From contig NZ_JOFJ01000002.1 in NCBI RefSeq assembly GCF_000718255.1, positions 186,001-250,000 of the forward strand: a stretch of DNA of 64,000 bases, read 5' to 3'. Positions 33,745 through 41,753 of this stretch are shown here, piece by piece. Position 1 is the stretch's first letter; every line of letters starts with the position of its first letter. The DNA is from Spirillospora albida (GTDB taxonomy: Bacteria; Actinomycetota; Actinomycetes; Streptosporangiales; Streptosporangiaceae). The position numbers and the translations under genes were made by a program. Under the pieces are notes generated by a model that was given only the letters and a program-made list of their open reading frames with translations, had not been told where the DNA came from and did no database searches.

Positions 33745-34281
33745 TCAGCCTCCGGACCGCTTGCCCGGGGTCCCGCCGTTCCCGTTGTCGTCGGGGCAGT
33801 CGTTGCCGGTGTCCTCGTCGTCGAGGAACGGGCAGTCCTCGTCGTCGAAGCCGTCCCCGCCGTAGACGACGGTGTGCTCGTGGCCATGGCCGCTGTGGCT
33901 GCTGTAGCTGCTGTAGCTGCTGTGGCTGCTGTGGCTGTGGCTGTGGCTGCTGTGGTGCTGTTGCACGTTCACGTGCGGGTTGTTGCCGCAGCCGTTCGAG
34001 TGGCCCGTGATGCCTGCTGCACCGGAGCCCGCCACGAGCACGGCGGGTCCACCGGACGAGCACTGCTGGACGTTCATGTGCGTGTTGTGGCCGCAGTTGT
34101 TCGAGTTGCTCACGATGCCGAAGGCGCCGGAAGTCGACACGGTCACGGCGGGTCCACCGGCGGAGCAGTGCTGGACGGCGATCATGTTCGGGTTCGGATC
34201 GGCCATCGCGGCCGAGGCGCCGAACAGCACCCCCCCGACGGCCAGGGACAGGACGCCGGCGGTCGTCAGTCGCTTCTTCAT
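33745..34281 (-). CDS. Secreted Cys-repeat protein with His/Ser-rich segment and acidic tail
   Basis: 178 aa, family not recognised. The signal peptide ends near SAAMA-DP. Two degenerate repeats of about 35 residues follow (VQHCSAGGPAVTVS...NNCGHN; VQQCSSGGPAVLVA...NGCGNN), each with two Cys and ending N-x-H. A third VNVQQ opens a Ser/His-rich stretch (SHSHSHSS, SSHSGHGHEH). Last is an acidic Cys-containing tail (DDEDCPFLDDED). Size, Cys spacing and Gly/Asn/Val richness recall chaplin/rodlin-like surface proteins, but no family assignment is safe. Metal binding is plausible. The ATG at 34281 follows AGGAGGG. Confidence 0.75.
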   Translation of the reverse strand: MKKRLTTAGVLSLAVGGVLFGASAAMADPNPNMIAVQHCSAGGPAVTVSTSGAFGIVSNSNNCGHNTHMNVQQCSSGGPAVLVAGSGAAGITGHSNGCGNNPHVNVQQHHSSHSHSHSSHSSYSSYSSHSGHGHEHTVVYGGDGFDDEDCPFLDDEDTGNDCPDDNGNGGTPGKRSGG

Positions 34282-34484
34282 GGTGTGCCCTCCTGAGGTT
34301 TTTCGGGAATTTCCCTTTCACCTGTTCCGCTGCCCTGTGGACTGCTGCGGAACGACTCAACTGATAACACGAAAGGAAGCGCCGAAAACGCTTTGATGCG
34401 ACGTATCAACGGCATTTTACTGGGAGATCGTCCGGTGGTTAACCGGTGGCGTCGGGAGGAACGGTCCATCTCCGGAAGCAGGGA

Positions 34485-34512
34485 GGGGGGAGGGCTGGAC
34501 GGCCCTCCCCCC
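34485..34512 (-). terminator. Terminator after the His-rich secreted protein gene
   Basis: Perfect 11-bp stem GGGGGGAGGGC/GCCCTCCCCCC with a 6-nt loop, 39 bp beyond the stop of the gene at 34551. Confidence 0.8.
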
Positions 34513-34550
34513 GACTCTGACCGGGCGCCGGAACGCCCGTGCTTCAGGGT

Positions 34551-34919
34551 CTAGCGAGCGCGGAAGGAGCCGTGGACGGCGTAGCCGCTCTGCTCGCTCT
34601 GCTGGCCCTGCTTGTACCAGTGGCCGTGCGTGTGCCCGCGGTGCCAGCCCGGGTGCCAGCCGTGGTGGTGGCCGTGGCCGTGGCCGTGGTGGCCCTGGCC
34701 GAAGCCGCCGAAGTTGTTGCTCTCCAGGGCGAACTGGTTGACTTCCTGGCTGCAGTTGTTGTTGTTGAGCAGGCTGAGGCCCAGCAGCAGCCCTTCACCG
34801 TCGTTCGAGCAGTTCTGGTAGGCGTTGAGCTCCGGGTCCGCCATGGCGGGCGTGGCGGCGAAGAGGACGGTGCCGGCGGCGAGGCTCGCAGCCCCGACCG
34901 CTGCCAGTCGCTTGATCAT
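34551..34919 (-). CDS. Secreted His/Gly-rich small protein
   Basis: 122 aa. The signal peptide ends near TPAMA-DP, like that of its downstream neighbour. The mature part has a Cys/Asn segment (YQNCSNDGEG, LLNNNNCSQEVNQF) and then a run very rich in histidine and glycine (residues about 75-105, e.g. HHGHGHGHHHGWHPGW). Such runs bind Ni, Zn or Cu in other proteins. Start ATG 34919, AGGAG upstream. Adjacent, separately terminated and similarly organised to the 178-aa protein, so the two may be paralogous surface proteins. Confidence 0.75.
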   Translation of the reverse strand: MIKRLAAVGAASLAAGTVLFAATPAMADPELNAYQNCSNDGEGLLLGLSLLNNNNCSQEVNQFALESNNFGGFGQGHHGHGHGHHHGWHPGWHRGHTHGHWYKQGQQSEQSGYAVHGSFRAR

Positions 34920-35303
34920 TTTTTCTCCTGAGAACTCGGGTTTCTTCGTGGTGCTCCCGCGACTGAGGTGGTCGCGAGCAACCTAGGAGTATCACGCTGT
35001 GATCGAGCTCGTACCCTCCGTGTCCGTTATGGGCTTTGATCTTGGCCTGAGTTTGGTCTGCCGATTAATTTTCGGGCCGGAAAAGTCTGGCGGACGTGGG
35101 CAAAGCCATTTTCCCGGGTCGGTCCGGACGCCGCACGGCGAACTTCTCCTCAAGGTGCGGGCCGGTGTTGGTTAAAGCCATGAGAGGTAACGGGGAACGC
35201 TGCCAGGCTGCACGGTGCCGCCAATCCGAAACGTCCGGTATTTCGCGGGGATATGTGCACCCGGCACCGGACGGCGCGGCCGTCACCGATCCGGAGGAGA
35301 GCA
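34920..35303. other. Divergent promoter region with small dyads, no gene
   Basis: 383 bp. Near the His-rich gene are an ATCAC-GCT-GTGAT dyad (34991-35003) and a CGCGAC/GTCGCG dyad just closer to the start. The remaining part toward the deacetylase is less GC-rich (35010-35060) and otherwise featureless. Confidence 0.45.
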
Positions 35304-36089
35304 GTGCCCCAGCCGACCGAGGACCCGGCGCGCCGGTCCGGCCCGACGCGGATCGGCGCGGCGGGCGCGCCGTGGCTGCTGCGGTACCAGTCGGTGGACC
35401 GCGTGCGCGCCGACCCGCATCCCCGCACGGTGTCGCCGGGCGCCTTCGAACGCCAGATGGGCTGGCTGCGCGCGCGCGGCCTGCGCGGCGTGAGCGTCCG
35501 GGAGCTGCTGGACGCCAGGGACGCCGGCGCCCCCGACGCGGCGCGCGGCCTCGTCGGCCTCACGTTCGACGACGGCTACGCGGACTTCGCGACCCGCGCC
35601 GTCCCGGTGCTCCTGCGGTACGGGTTCACGGCGACGGTGTTCATGGTGTCCGGGCGGATGGGCCGGGGCAGCGCCTGGGAGGGCGGGCCGGGCAAGTCCC
35701 TCATGACCCCCGACCAGCTGCGCACGGTCACCCGGGCGGGCATGGAGGTCGGTTCGCACGGCCGGTCGCACGCGGCGCTGCCCGGCGTGGCCGACGCCGA
35801 GCTCGCGACCGAGCTGGAGGTCAGCCGCCTCACCCTGGAGGACGTCATCGGCGGCGAGGTCGTCGGTTTCGCCTACCCGTACGGGCGCGTCACGTCGCGG
35901 GAGATCGCGGCGGCCAGGGCTGCGGGGTACGGCTATGCCTGCGCCGGCGGCACCTGCGCGCCGGGCGGGCCGATCGTGCCGGGAGGCCGGTTCGCTCTGC
36001 CCCGCGCGCGCGTCGGGGAGCGGGAGGGGCGGCTGCTGCTCGGAGCCAAGCTGCTGCACCACGAGTGGCGCACCCGCAGCCGGGTGTGA
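35304..36089 (+). CDS. NodB-domain polysaccharide deacetylase
   Basis: 261 aa. The carbohydrate esterase 4 fold has LTFDDGYADF (catalytic base and metal Asp), EVGSHGRSHAAL (metal His pair) and FAYPYGRVTSRE. The GTG at 35304 follows CCGGAGGAG. There is no signal peptide, unusual for cell-wall deacetylases; the substrate may be a cytosolic or lipid-linked sugar. The protein ends shortly before a convergent small ORF. Confidence 0.88.
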   Translation: MPQPTEDPARRSGPTRIGAAGAPWLLRYQSVDRVRADPHPRTVSPGAFERQMGWLRARGLRGVSVRELLDARDAGAPDAARGLVGLTFDDGYADFATRAVPVLLRYGFTATVFMVSGRMGRGSAWEGGPGKSLMTPDQLRTVTRAGMEVGSHGRSHAALPGVADAELATELEVSRLTLEDVIGGEVVGFAYPYGRVTSREIAAARAAGYGYACAGGTCAPGGPIVPGGRFALPRARVGEREGRLLLGAKLLHHEWRTRSRV

Positions 36090-36116
36090 ACCGCCGGCGA
36101 GGTCGTCGCGACCGGG

Positions 36117-36257
36117 TCAGAACATCCCGGGGCGCCGGCGGTAGCGGGCGACACGCTGGTTGGCGAGGTGCCACTCCCAGCGGAAATAGGCCGTCCAGGC
36201 CCACATCAGGGACGGGCGGGGGGAGGGCATCGGCGGACTCCCGGGGTGGGCGGCCAT
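36117..36257 (-). CDS. Possible small Trp/Arg-rich protein (46 aa)
   Basis: Encodes a peptide ending MWAWTAYFRWEWHLANQRV... with an Arg-rich tail (ARYRRRPGMF). The amino-acid make-up (aromatic cluster then basic) is very unlike GC-noise frames. Start ATG 36257, or ATG 36230 with GGGAG upstream (37 aa). It could be a small membrane-associated protein. Family not recognised. Confidence 0.45.
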   Translation of the reverse strand: MAAHPGSPPMPSPRPSLMWAWTAYFRWEWHLANQRVARYRRRPGMF

Positions 36258-36596
36258 CGGAGGGCCGAGGGAAATGCGGAGGATGATTGCCATCCGTAGT
36301 GTAACGGATACCTACCGCAATGTTCGTCCTATGAGTGTGGCCGTCACTCATCACTAACAGTAATCAATATCCTGCTTCGGTCTCACGAAATTGGCCAATG
36401 AGCTGCGGTTGTATGCGAACCGGACGACCGTCATTGTTGGGTAGATCGTCACTCTCTGTTAGATAAATCGGTTTACCAGCGGCACATCCGGAGAAGCCTT
36501 GAAAAACAGGCAACTCGGGATCAACACACCAAGGGGGGCCGTGAGCCGGACCACGCCTCCGGACCGGCAGCCCGTCCGAGAGCAGAGGTGTTCAAG
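36258..36596. other. AT-richer intergenic region, promoter of the PRC-barrel gene
   Basis: 339 bp with an unusually low GC core (about 36295-36500). It includes CACTCATCACTAACAGTAATC and GTTAGATAAATCGG, with no coding frame. It must carry the promoter of the stress-protein gene. No riboswitch recognised. Confidence 0.5.
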
Positions 36597-37553
36597 GTGA
36601 AGACGCAGACACAGGTGCGCGAACTCATGGACATGAGCGTCACCGACACCCACGGCAGCAAGGTCGGCACGGTCAAACAGGTCTACCTCAACGACGACTC
36701 CGGCGCTCCGGAGTGGGTGACCGTCCACACGGGGTGGTTCGGGATGAGAGAGAGTTTCGTCCCGCTCTCAGGTGCCCGCAAGAGCGGGGAGACGCTCCAG
36801 GTGCCGTATGACAAGGACACCATCAAGGGTGCCCCGAACGTCGACGCGGACGAGCACCTGTCCCACGCGCAGATCGTCGACCTCTACCGCCATTACGGCG
36901 TCCGGCCCCCGGCCCCGAGCGGGCGTGGACCGTCCGACAGCGGGCGGCCGTCCGACAGCGCGCGGCGCGACGCGGACACCAGGAGCAGGAGCGGCACGGC
37001 GACGGGCACGGGGGGCGCCGCGGGCATGGCCGGGACCCCGGGTCTGGCCGGGCGGTCCGGCGGCAAGGGCGTCCTTGAGGGCGGCGACCCGTCCGCGCGG
37101 CAGGCGCAGCCGCAGAGCCGGCCCGGCAAGCACGCCGCCACCGGCCTCCCGCCGCGCGCCGACCGGGAGGGGCACGAGGACACCGAGGTCACCCGTTCGG
37201 AGGAGCGGCTCCGCATCGGCACCGAGCGGCACGAGGCCGGACGGGTCCACGTCCACAAGTGGATCGAGACCGAGACCGTCGAGCAGACGATCCCGGTCTC
37301 GCACGAGGAGCTGCGCATCGACCGCGAGCCGATCGTCGGCGGCAGGCCGGCGTCCGGCGTCACCGTGGCCGAGGACGACCTCGAGATCATCCTCTACGAG
37401 GAGCGGCCGATCGTGGCCAAGGAGACCGTCCCCGTCGAGCGGATCCGGCTGCACACCGAGGAGATCCGGGACGAGCAGACCGTCCGCGACCAGCTCCGAA
37501 AGGAGCGCGTCGAGGTGACCCGCGACGACGGCTCCCGGGGGCCGAGACGGTGA
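36597..37553 (+). CDS. PRC-barrel and DUF2382 (YsnF/AvaK-type) stress protein
   Basis: 318 aa. The N-terminal PRC-barrel (about 5-105) has LMDMSVTDTHGSKVGTVKQVYLND. A Gly/Ser/Arg-rich linker joins it to a C-terminal DUF2382 domain (about 195-310) with SEERLRIGTERHEAGRVHVHKWIETE and IILYEERPIVAKETVPVERIRL. Family members are general-stress proteins, possibly membrane- or RNA-associated. The GTG at 36597 is preferred over 36588 because AGAGG lies 8 bp before it. Confidence 0.9.
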   Translation: MKTQTQVRELMDMSVTDTHGSKVGTVKQVYLNDDSGAPEWVTVHTGWFGMRESFVPLSGARKSGETLQVPYDKDTIKGAPNVDADEHLSHAQIVDLYRHYGVRPPAPSGRGPSDSGRPSDSARRDADTRSRSGTATGTGGAAGMAGTPGLAGRSGGKGVLEGGDPSARQAQPQSRPGKHAATGLPPRADREGHEDTEVTRSEERLRIGTERHEAGRVHVHKWIETETVEQTIPVSHEELRIDREPIVGGRPASGVTVAEDDLEIILYEERPIVAKETVPVERIRLHTEEIRDEQTVRDQLRKERVEVTRDDGSRGPRR

Positions 37554-37566
37554 TCGCCCGCCTGGG

Positions 37567-37591
37567 CGCCCGGCGGCGTCGCCGCCGGGCG
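37567..37591 (+). terminator. Terminator after the PRC/DUF2382 gene
   Basis: Perfect 11-bp stem CGCCCGGCGGC/GCCGCCGGGCG with GTC loop, 13 bp after the stop. Confidence 0.8.
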
Positions 37592-37648
37592 TTCCCCTGC
37601 CCGCCCTGATCCTCCCGCCTCGAGTGCCGCGATGAGTAGAGTCGTGGA

Positions 37649-38044
37649 ATGGACGAGGGGACGGTGCGGATCGATCTGTGGATCTGGTCCGTCCGGTTGC
37701 TGAAGACCCGCTCGGCGGCGACGGCCGCCTGCAAGGCCGGGCACGTCCGGTTGAACGACGAGCGGGCCAAGCCGTCCGCCGCCGTGAGGATCGGGGACGA
37801 GGTCCGGCTCCGGCACGAGGGCCGCGAGCGGATCGTGGTCGTCCAGAGGATCGTCCGCAAGCGGGTCGGCGCCCCCGCCGCCGCGGAGTGCCTGATCGAC
37901 AAGAGCCCGCCCCCGCCGCCCCGCGAGATGCTGATCCCCGTCGGCCGGCGCGACCGCGGCGCCGGCCGTCCCACCAAGCGCGACCGCCGCGAACTGGACC
38001 GCCTCCGCCTGCATCCGAAGGGCCCCGGAGACCGCCCCGACTGA
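37649..38044 (+). CDS. S4-domain RNA-binding protein (Hsp15-like)
   Basis: 131 aa. The S4 domain is clear: RIDLWIWSVRLLKTRSAATAACKAGHVRLND and KPSAAVRIGDEVRL. A basic tail follows (RRDRGAGRPTKRDRRELD). The bacterial Hsp15 group binds stalled 50S subunits with nascent tRNA, and a heat-stress role would fit the ClpC-like gene just downstream. The ATG is at 37649. Confidence 0.9.
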   Translation: MDEGTVRIDLWIWSVRLLKTRSAATAACKAGHVRLNDERAKPSAAVRIGDEVRLRHEGRERIVVVQRIVRKRVGAPAAAECLIDKSPPPPPREMLIPVGRRDRGAGRPTKRDRRELDRLRLHPKGPGDRPD

Positions 38045-38146
38045 GCCCCGCGCGGCGCGTCCTCCCGCCTTTGACCTGGGTTTCCGGTTCGATCGGATGG
38101 GCACGTCACTGACCGTTGCGAGACGGTCTGCGAACGGGGTGGTGAG

Positions 38147-40681
38147 ATGAACGCGGGACACGGGGCCGGGGGGATGGATCCGTTCGAGGAGATGCTCGCC
38201 CGGTTCTTCGGGGGCCGGGCGCGCCGCCGGCCGCCGGAGCGGGTCAGCATCGCACGTCTGATGAGCGAGCCCGCGCGCGCCCTCGTCCGGGACGCCGCGG
38301 CGCAGGCCGCGCAGTGGGGCAGCACCGACCTCGACACCGACCATCTGCTGTGGGCCGCGACCCGCCAGCCCGGCACCCGGCAGTGGCTGGTGCGCGCGGG
38401 CGCCGATCCCGACGGCATCCGCGGCGAGATCGAGGCCGACGCCCGGCGCGGCGAGCCCCGCGACGCGCCGCCCGAGCTGACCCCCGCGGCGAAACGCGCC
38501 CTGCTCGACTCGCACCAGGTGTCCGGCGCGCTCGGCTCGTCCTACATCGGCCCCGAACACGTCCTGTTCGCGCTCGCGCTCGACCGGGGCTCCAGCGCGG
38601 GACGCATCCTGGACGAGGCGCACGTCACCCCCGACACGCTCCAGTCCGCCGCGTCCAGCGGCGCGCAGCAGCCCGCGAACGCCGCGCAGGGGCACCACCA
38701 CCCGGCAGGGCAGCAGTCCGCGACCCCGACCCTGGACGAGTTCGGCCGCGACCTCACCGAGCTGGCCCGCGAGGGACGCGTCGACCCCGTGATCGGCCGC
38801 GATGAGGAGATCGAGCAGACCGTCGAGATCCTGTCCCGGCGCACCAAGAACAACCCCGTGCTGATCGGCGACCCCGGCGTCGGCAAGACCGCGATCGCCG
38901 AGGGCCTCGCCCAGCGGATCGTCGCCGACGAGATCCCGGACACGCTGCGCGGCAAGCGGATCGTCCAGCTCGACCTCGGCGGTCTCGTCGCGGGCACCCG
39001 CTACCGCGGCGACTTCGAGGAGCGGCTGAAGAAGCTGATGGAGGAGGTCCGCTCGCACGCCGATGAGCTCATCATCTTCATCGACGAGATCCACATGCTG
39101 GTCGGGGCGGGCGGCGCCGAGGGCGCGATGACCGCCGGGAACCTGCTGAAGCCCGCGCTGTCGCGCGGTGAGCTCCACGTCGTCGGCGCCACCACCATCG
39201 ACGAGTACCGCGACATCGAGAAGGACGCCGCGCTGGAGCGCCGGTTCCAGCCGATCCTCGTCCCGGAACCGGGCATCGAGGACAGCGTCGACATCCTGCG
39301 GGGCCTCCGCGACCGCTACGAGGCGCACCACAAGGTCCGGTTCACCGACGAGGCGCTCGTCGCGGCCGTCGACCTCGCCGGCCGCTACATCACCGACCGG
39401 TTCCTGCCGGACAAGGCGATCGACCTCATCGACCAGGCCGGCGCCCGCGTCCGGCTGCGCATCGGCACCCGCGACGGCGGCCGCCGCGAGCTCCAGGACC
39501 GGCTCGACCGGCGGCGCCGCGAGAAGGACCAGGCCGTCGCGGACGAGGACTACGAGAAGGCGTCCGAGCTGCGCGACGAGATCGCCCGGCTGGAGAAGGA
39601 CCTGTCCGCGCTCCGCGGCGACGGCGGCATCCACCGCGTTCCGGAGGTCACCACCGAGGACATCGCCGAGGTCGTCTCCCGCCTCTCCGGCGTTCCCGTC
39701 ACCCAGCTCACCGAGGCCGAGCGGGAGCGCCTCACCCGTCTCGAAGAGCATCTGCACCAGCAGATCGTCGGGCAGGAGGACGCGGTGGCGGCGGTCGCGC
39801 GGGCGGTCCGGCGGTCGCGCGCGGGCATGGGCGACCCGGACCGCCCGATCGGCGGGTTCCTGTTCCTCGGCCCGACCGGCGTGGGGAAGACCGAGCTGGC
39901 GAAGGCCCTCGCGGAGGCGCTGTTCGGCAGCCGCGACCGGATGATCCGGTTCGACATGAGCGAGTTCCAGGAGCGCCACACCGTCAGCCGCCTCATGGGC
40001 GCGCCGCCCGGATACGTCGGCTACGAGGAGGCGGGGCAGCTCACCGAGACGGTGCGGCGCCAGCCGTATTCGGTCGTCCTGCTGGACGAGATCGAGAAGG
40101 CGCACCAGGACGTCTTCAACGTCCTGCTGCAGCTCCTCGACGACGGACGGCTCACCGACGCGCAGGGCCGCACCGTCGACTTCCGCAACACCGTCGTCAT
40201 CATGACGAGCAACCTCGGGTCCGAGCTGATCACCGGCCAGACGGAGATGGGCTTCGGCTCCGCGGGCGGCGAGGGCGCGGGCCTGCGCGACCGCATCATG
40301 CGGCGGCTGCGCGACTCGTTCCGGCCCGAGTTCCTCAACCGGATCGACGAGATCATCGTGTTCCGCCGGCTGGAGGAGCAGCAGATCAACCGGATCACCG
40401 ACCTGCTGCTGGACGAGACGCGCCGCCGCCTCGGCGCCAAGGGCGTCACGGTCGACTTCACCGCCGAGGCCGTCGACTGGCTCGCCCACCGGGGCTACCA
40501 GCCGGAGTTCGGCGCCCGGCCGCTGCGCCGCACCATCCAGCGCGAGGTGGACGACCGCCTCTCGGACCTGCTGCTGTCGGGGCGGCTGGCGGACGGGGGG
40601 CACGTCACGGTGACCGCCGGGGACGGCGGCCTGGACTTCCAGGTGGAGCCCGCCGCCGAGCCCGCGGGCCGGTCCGGCTGA
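38147..40681 (+). CDS. ClpC-type AAA+ unfoldase (second copy type)
   Basis: 844 aa. The Clp N domain is about residues 30-170, with a His/Gln linker (QGHHHPAGQQS). AAA1 has Walker A GDPGVGKT (241-248), a short middle domain carries a UVR-like coiled coil (EDYEKASELRDEIARLEKDL), and AAA2 has Walker A GPTGVGKT (575-582). An MGFG loop after TSNLGSELI matches the ClpP-docking position, so it probably works with ClpP rather than as a ClpB disaggregase. The N-terminus (MDPFEEMLARFFGGRARRRP) differs from housekeeping ClpC, so this is likely a paralogue. The ATG at 38147 has GGTGAG immediately upstream. Confidence 0.9.
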   Translation: MNAGHGAGGMDPFEEMLARFFGGRARRRPPERVSIARLMSEPARALVRDAAAQAAQWGSTDLDTDHLLWAATRQPGTRQWLVRAGADPDGIRGEIEADARRGEPRDAPPELTPAAKRALLDSHQVSGALGSSYIGPEHVLFALALDRGSSAGRILDEAHVTPDTLQSAASSGAQQPANAAQGHHHPAGQQSATPTLDEFGRDLTELAREGRVDPVIGRDEEIEQTVEILSRRTKNNPVLIGDPGVGKTAIAEGLAQRIVADEIPDTLRGKRIVQLDLGGLVAGTRYRGDFEERLKKLMEEVRSHADELIIFIDEIHMLVGAGGAEGAMTAGNLLKPALSRGELHVVGATTIDEYRDIEKDAALERRFQPILVPEPGIEDSVDILRGLRDRYEAHHKVRFTDEALVAAVDLAGRYITDRFLPDKAIDLIDQAGARVRLRIGTRDGGRRELQDRLDRRRREKDQAVADEDYEKASELRDEIARLEKDLSALRGDGGIHRVPEVTTEDIAEVVSRLSGVPVTQLTEAERERLTRLEEHLHQQIVGQEDAVAAVARAVRRSRAGMGDPDRPIGGFLFLGPTGVGKTELAKALAEALFGSRDRMIRFDMSEFQERHTVSRLMGAPPGYVGYEEAGQLTETVRRQPYSVVLLDEIEKAHQDVFNVLLQLLDDGRLTDAQGRTVDFRNTVVIMTSNLGSELITGQTEMGFGSAGGEGAGLRDRIMRRLRDSFRPEFLNRIDEIIVFRRLEEQQINRITDLLLDETRRRLGAKGVTVDFTAEAVDWLAHRGYQPEFGARPLRRTIQREVDDRLSDLLLSGRLADGGHVTVTAGDGGLDFQVEPAAEPAGRSG

Positions 40682-40702
40682 CGGCGGCGGGTCCGCGCGA
40701 GG

Positions 40703-41668
40703 TCAGCCGAAGCGTTCACGGAGGGCGGGCAGGAGCTCCGCCCGCGCCCATGTTCGGAACTCCTCCTGGTGGCCGGCTCCGCTCTGGCAGAAGGAGATGT
40801 GGGTGAAGCCCGCGTCCGCCCACTTCCCGACGGCCTCGAGGTAGTCGTCGATGTCGGCGCCGTACGGGACGTTCTCCACCACGTCCTCCGGACGGACGGT
40901 TCCCGTCGCGGCCTCGAAGTTGACGGGGCCCGGCAGTTCCGCCATCACCTTCCAGCCGGGCGCCGAGAACTTCCAGGTCGCGTGGGCGCGCTTTTTCGCC
41001 TCGTCCGGGTCGCGTCCGTAGGCGACGGGGATCTGCCCGTAGGCGGGCTTGCCCCCGGCCTCGGCGCGGAACCGCTGGACGACCTCCGCCACCGGCTGAT
41101 CGGAGATCAGCGCGTCGGCGTACCGCGCGGCGATGCGGCCGCTCCTGCCCCCGGACGCCGCGATCCCGACCGGGACCGGCTCGTCGGGCAGGTCGTACAG
41201 CTTCGCCGAATCGACACGGAAGTGCTCGCCCTGGTAGGTGACGTAGCCGCCCGCCAGCAGCTCCTTGATGATCTCGACGGCCTCGGCGAACATGGCGTGC
41301 CGGACGTCCACCGACGGCCAGCCGCGTCCCACGACGTGCTCGTTCAGGTTCTCGCCGGCGCCGAGGCCGAGCGTGAACCGGCCGTCCGACAGCACCCCCA
41401 TCGTCGCGGCCTTCTGCGCCACCACGGCCGGGTGGTACCGCATGATGGGGCACGTCACGAACGTCATCAGCGGGATCCGGTCGGTGGCCTGGGCGAGCGC
41501 GCCGAGCACGGACCAGGCGTACGCCGAGTGGCCCTGCTCCTCCAGCCACGGGAAGTAGTGGTCGGAGATGACCGAGTAGTCGAAGCCCGCCTCCTCCGCC
41601 GCGACGAGGTCGGTGACGAGCTGCCTGGCCGGTGTCTGCTCACTGAGCAGCGTGTATCCGAACTTCAT
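40703..41668 (-). CDS. LLM-class F420-dependent oxidoreductase
   Basis: 321 aa. A luciferase-like TIM barrel of the FGD/F420 type: LVAAEEAGFDYSVISDHYFPW, ATMGVLSDGRFTLGLGAGENLNEHVVG and PVPVGIAASGGRSGRIAARYADALI. The TIGR03557 group has this N-terminus (KFGYTLLSEQTPA). The cofactor is F420H2 by family; the substrate is unknown. The ATG at 41668 is chosen by family N-terminus; no clear ribosome-binding site is visible. Confidence 0.9.
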   Translation of the reverse strand: MKFGYTLLSEQTPARQLVTDLVAAEEAGFDYSVISDHYFPWLEEQGHSAYAWSVLGALAQATDRIPLMTFVTCPIMRYHPAVVAQKAATMGVLSDGRFTLGLGAGENLNEHVVGRGWPSVDVRHAMFAEAVEIIKELLAGGYVTYQGEHFRVDSAKLYDLPDEPVPVGIAASGGRSGRIAARYADALISDQPVAEVVQRFRAEAGGKPAYGQIPVAYGRDPDEAKKRAHATWKFSAPGWKVMAELPGPVNFEAATGTVRPEDVVENVPYGADIDDYLEAVGKWADAGFTHISFCQSGAGHQEEFRTWARAELLPALRERFG

Positions 41669-41714
41669 GTCGGCACGGATACCCAGGAGGAGGCGTTGCA
41701 AGGCCGGGAACGGT

Positions 41715-41747
41715 CACGGCCCCGGCGGGAGGCGCGCCGGGGCCGTG
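41715..41747 (-). terminator. Terminator after the GMC oxidoreductase gene
   Basis: Perfect 13-bp stem CACGGCCCCGGCG/CGCCGGGGCCGTG with a 7-nt loop, 7 bp beyond the stop. Confidence 0.8.
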
Positions 41748-41753
41748 CCGTCC

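Noticed and set aside
33895..33960. CTG/GTG-rich repeat tract resembling a CRISPR or microsatellite
   Set aside because: It encodes the Ser/His-rich part of a secreted protein; no equal repeats with unique spacers.
37394..40603. A 1069-aa minus-strand frame opposite clpC
   Set aside because: Antisense shadow of a strongly supported AAA+ gene.
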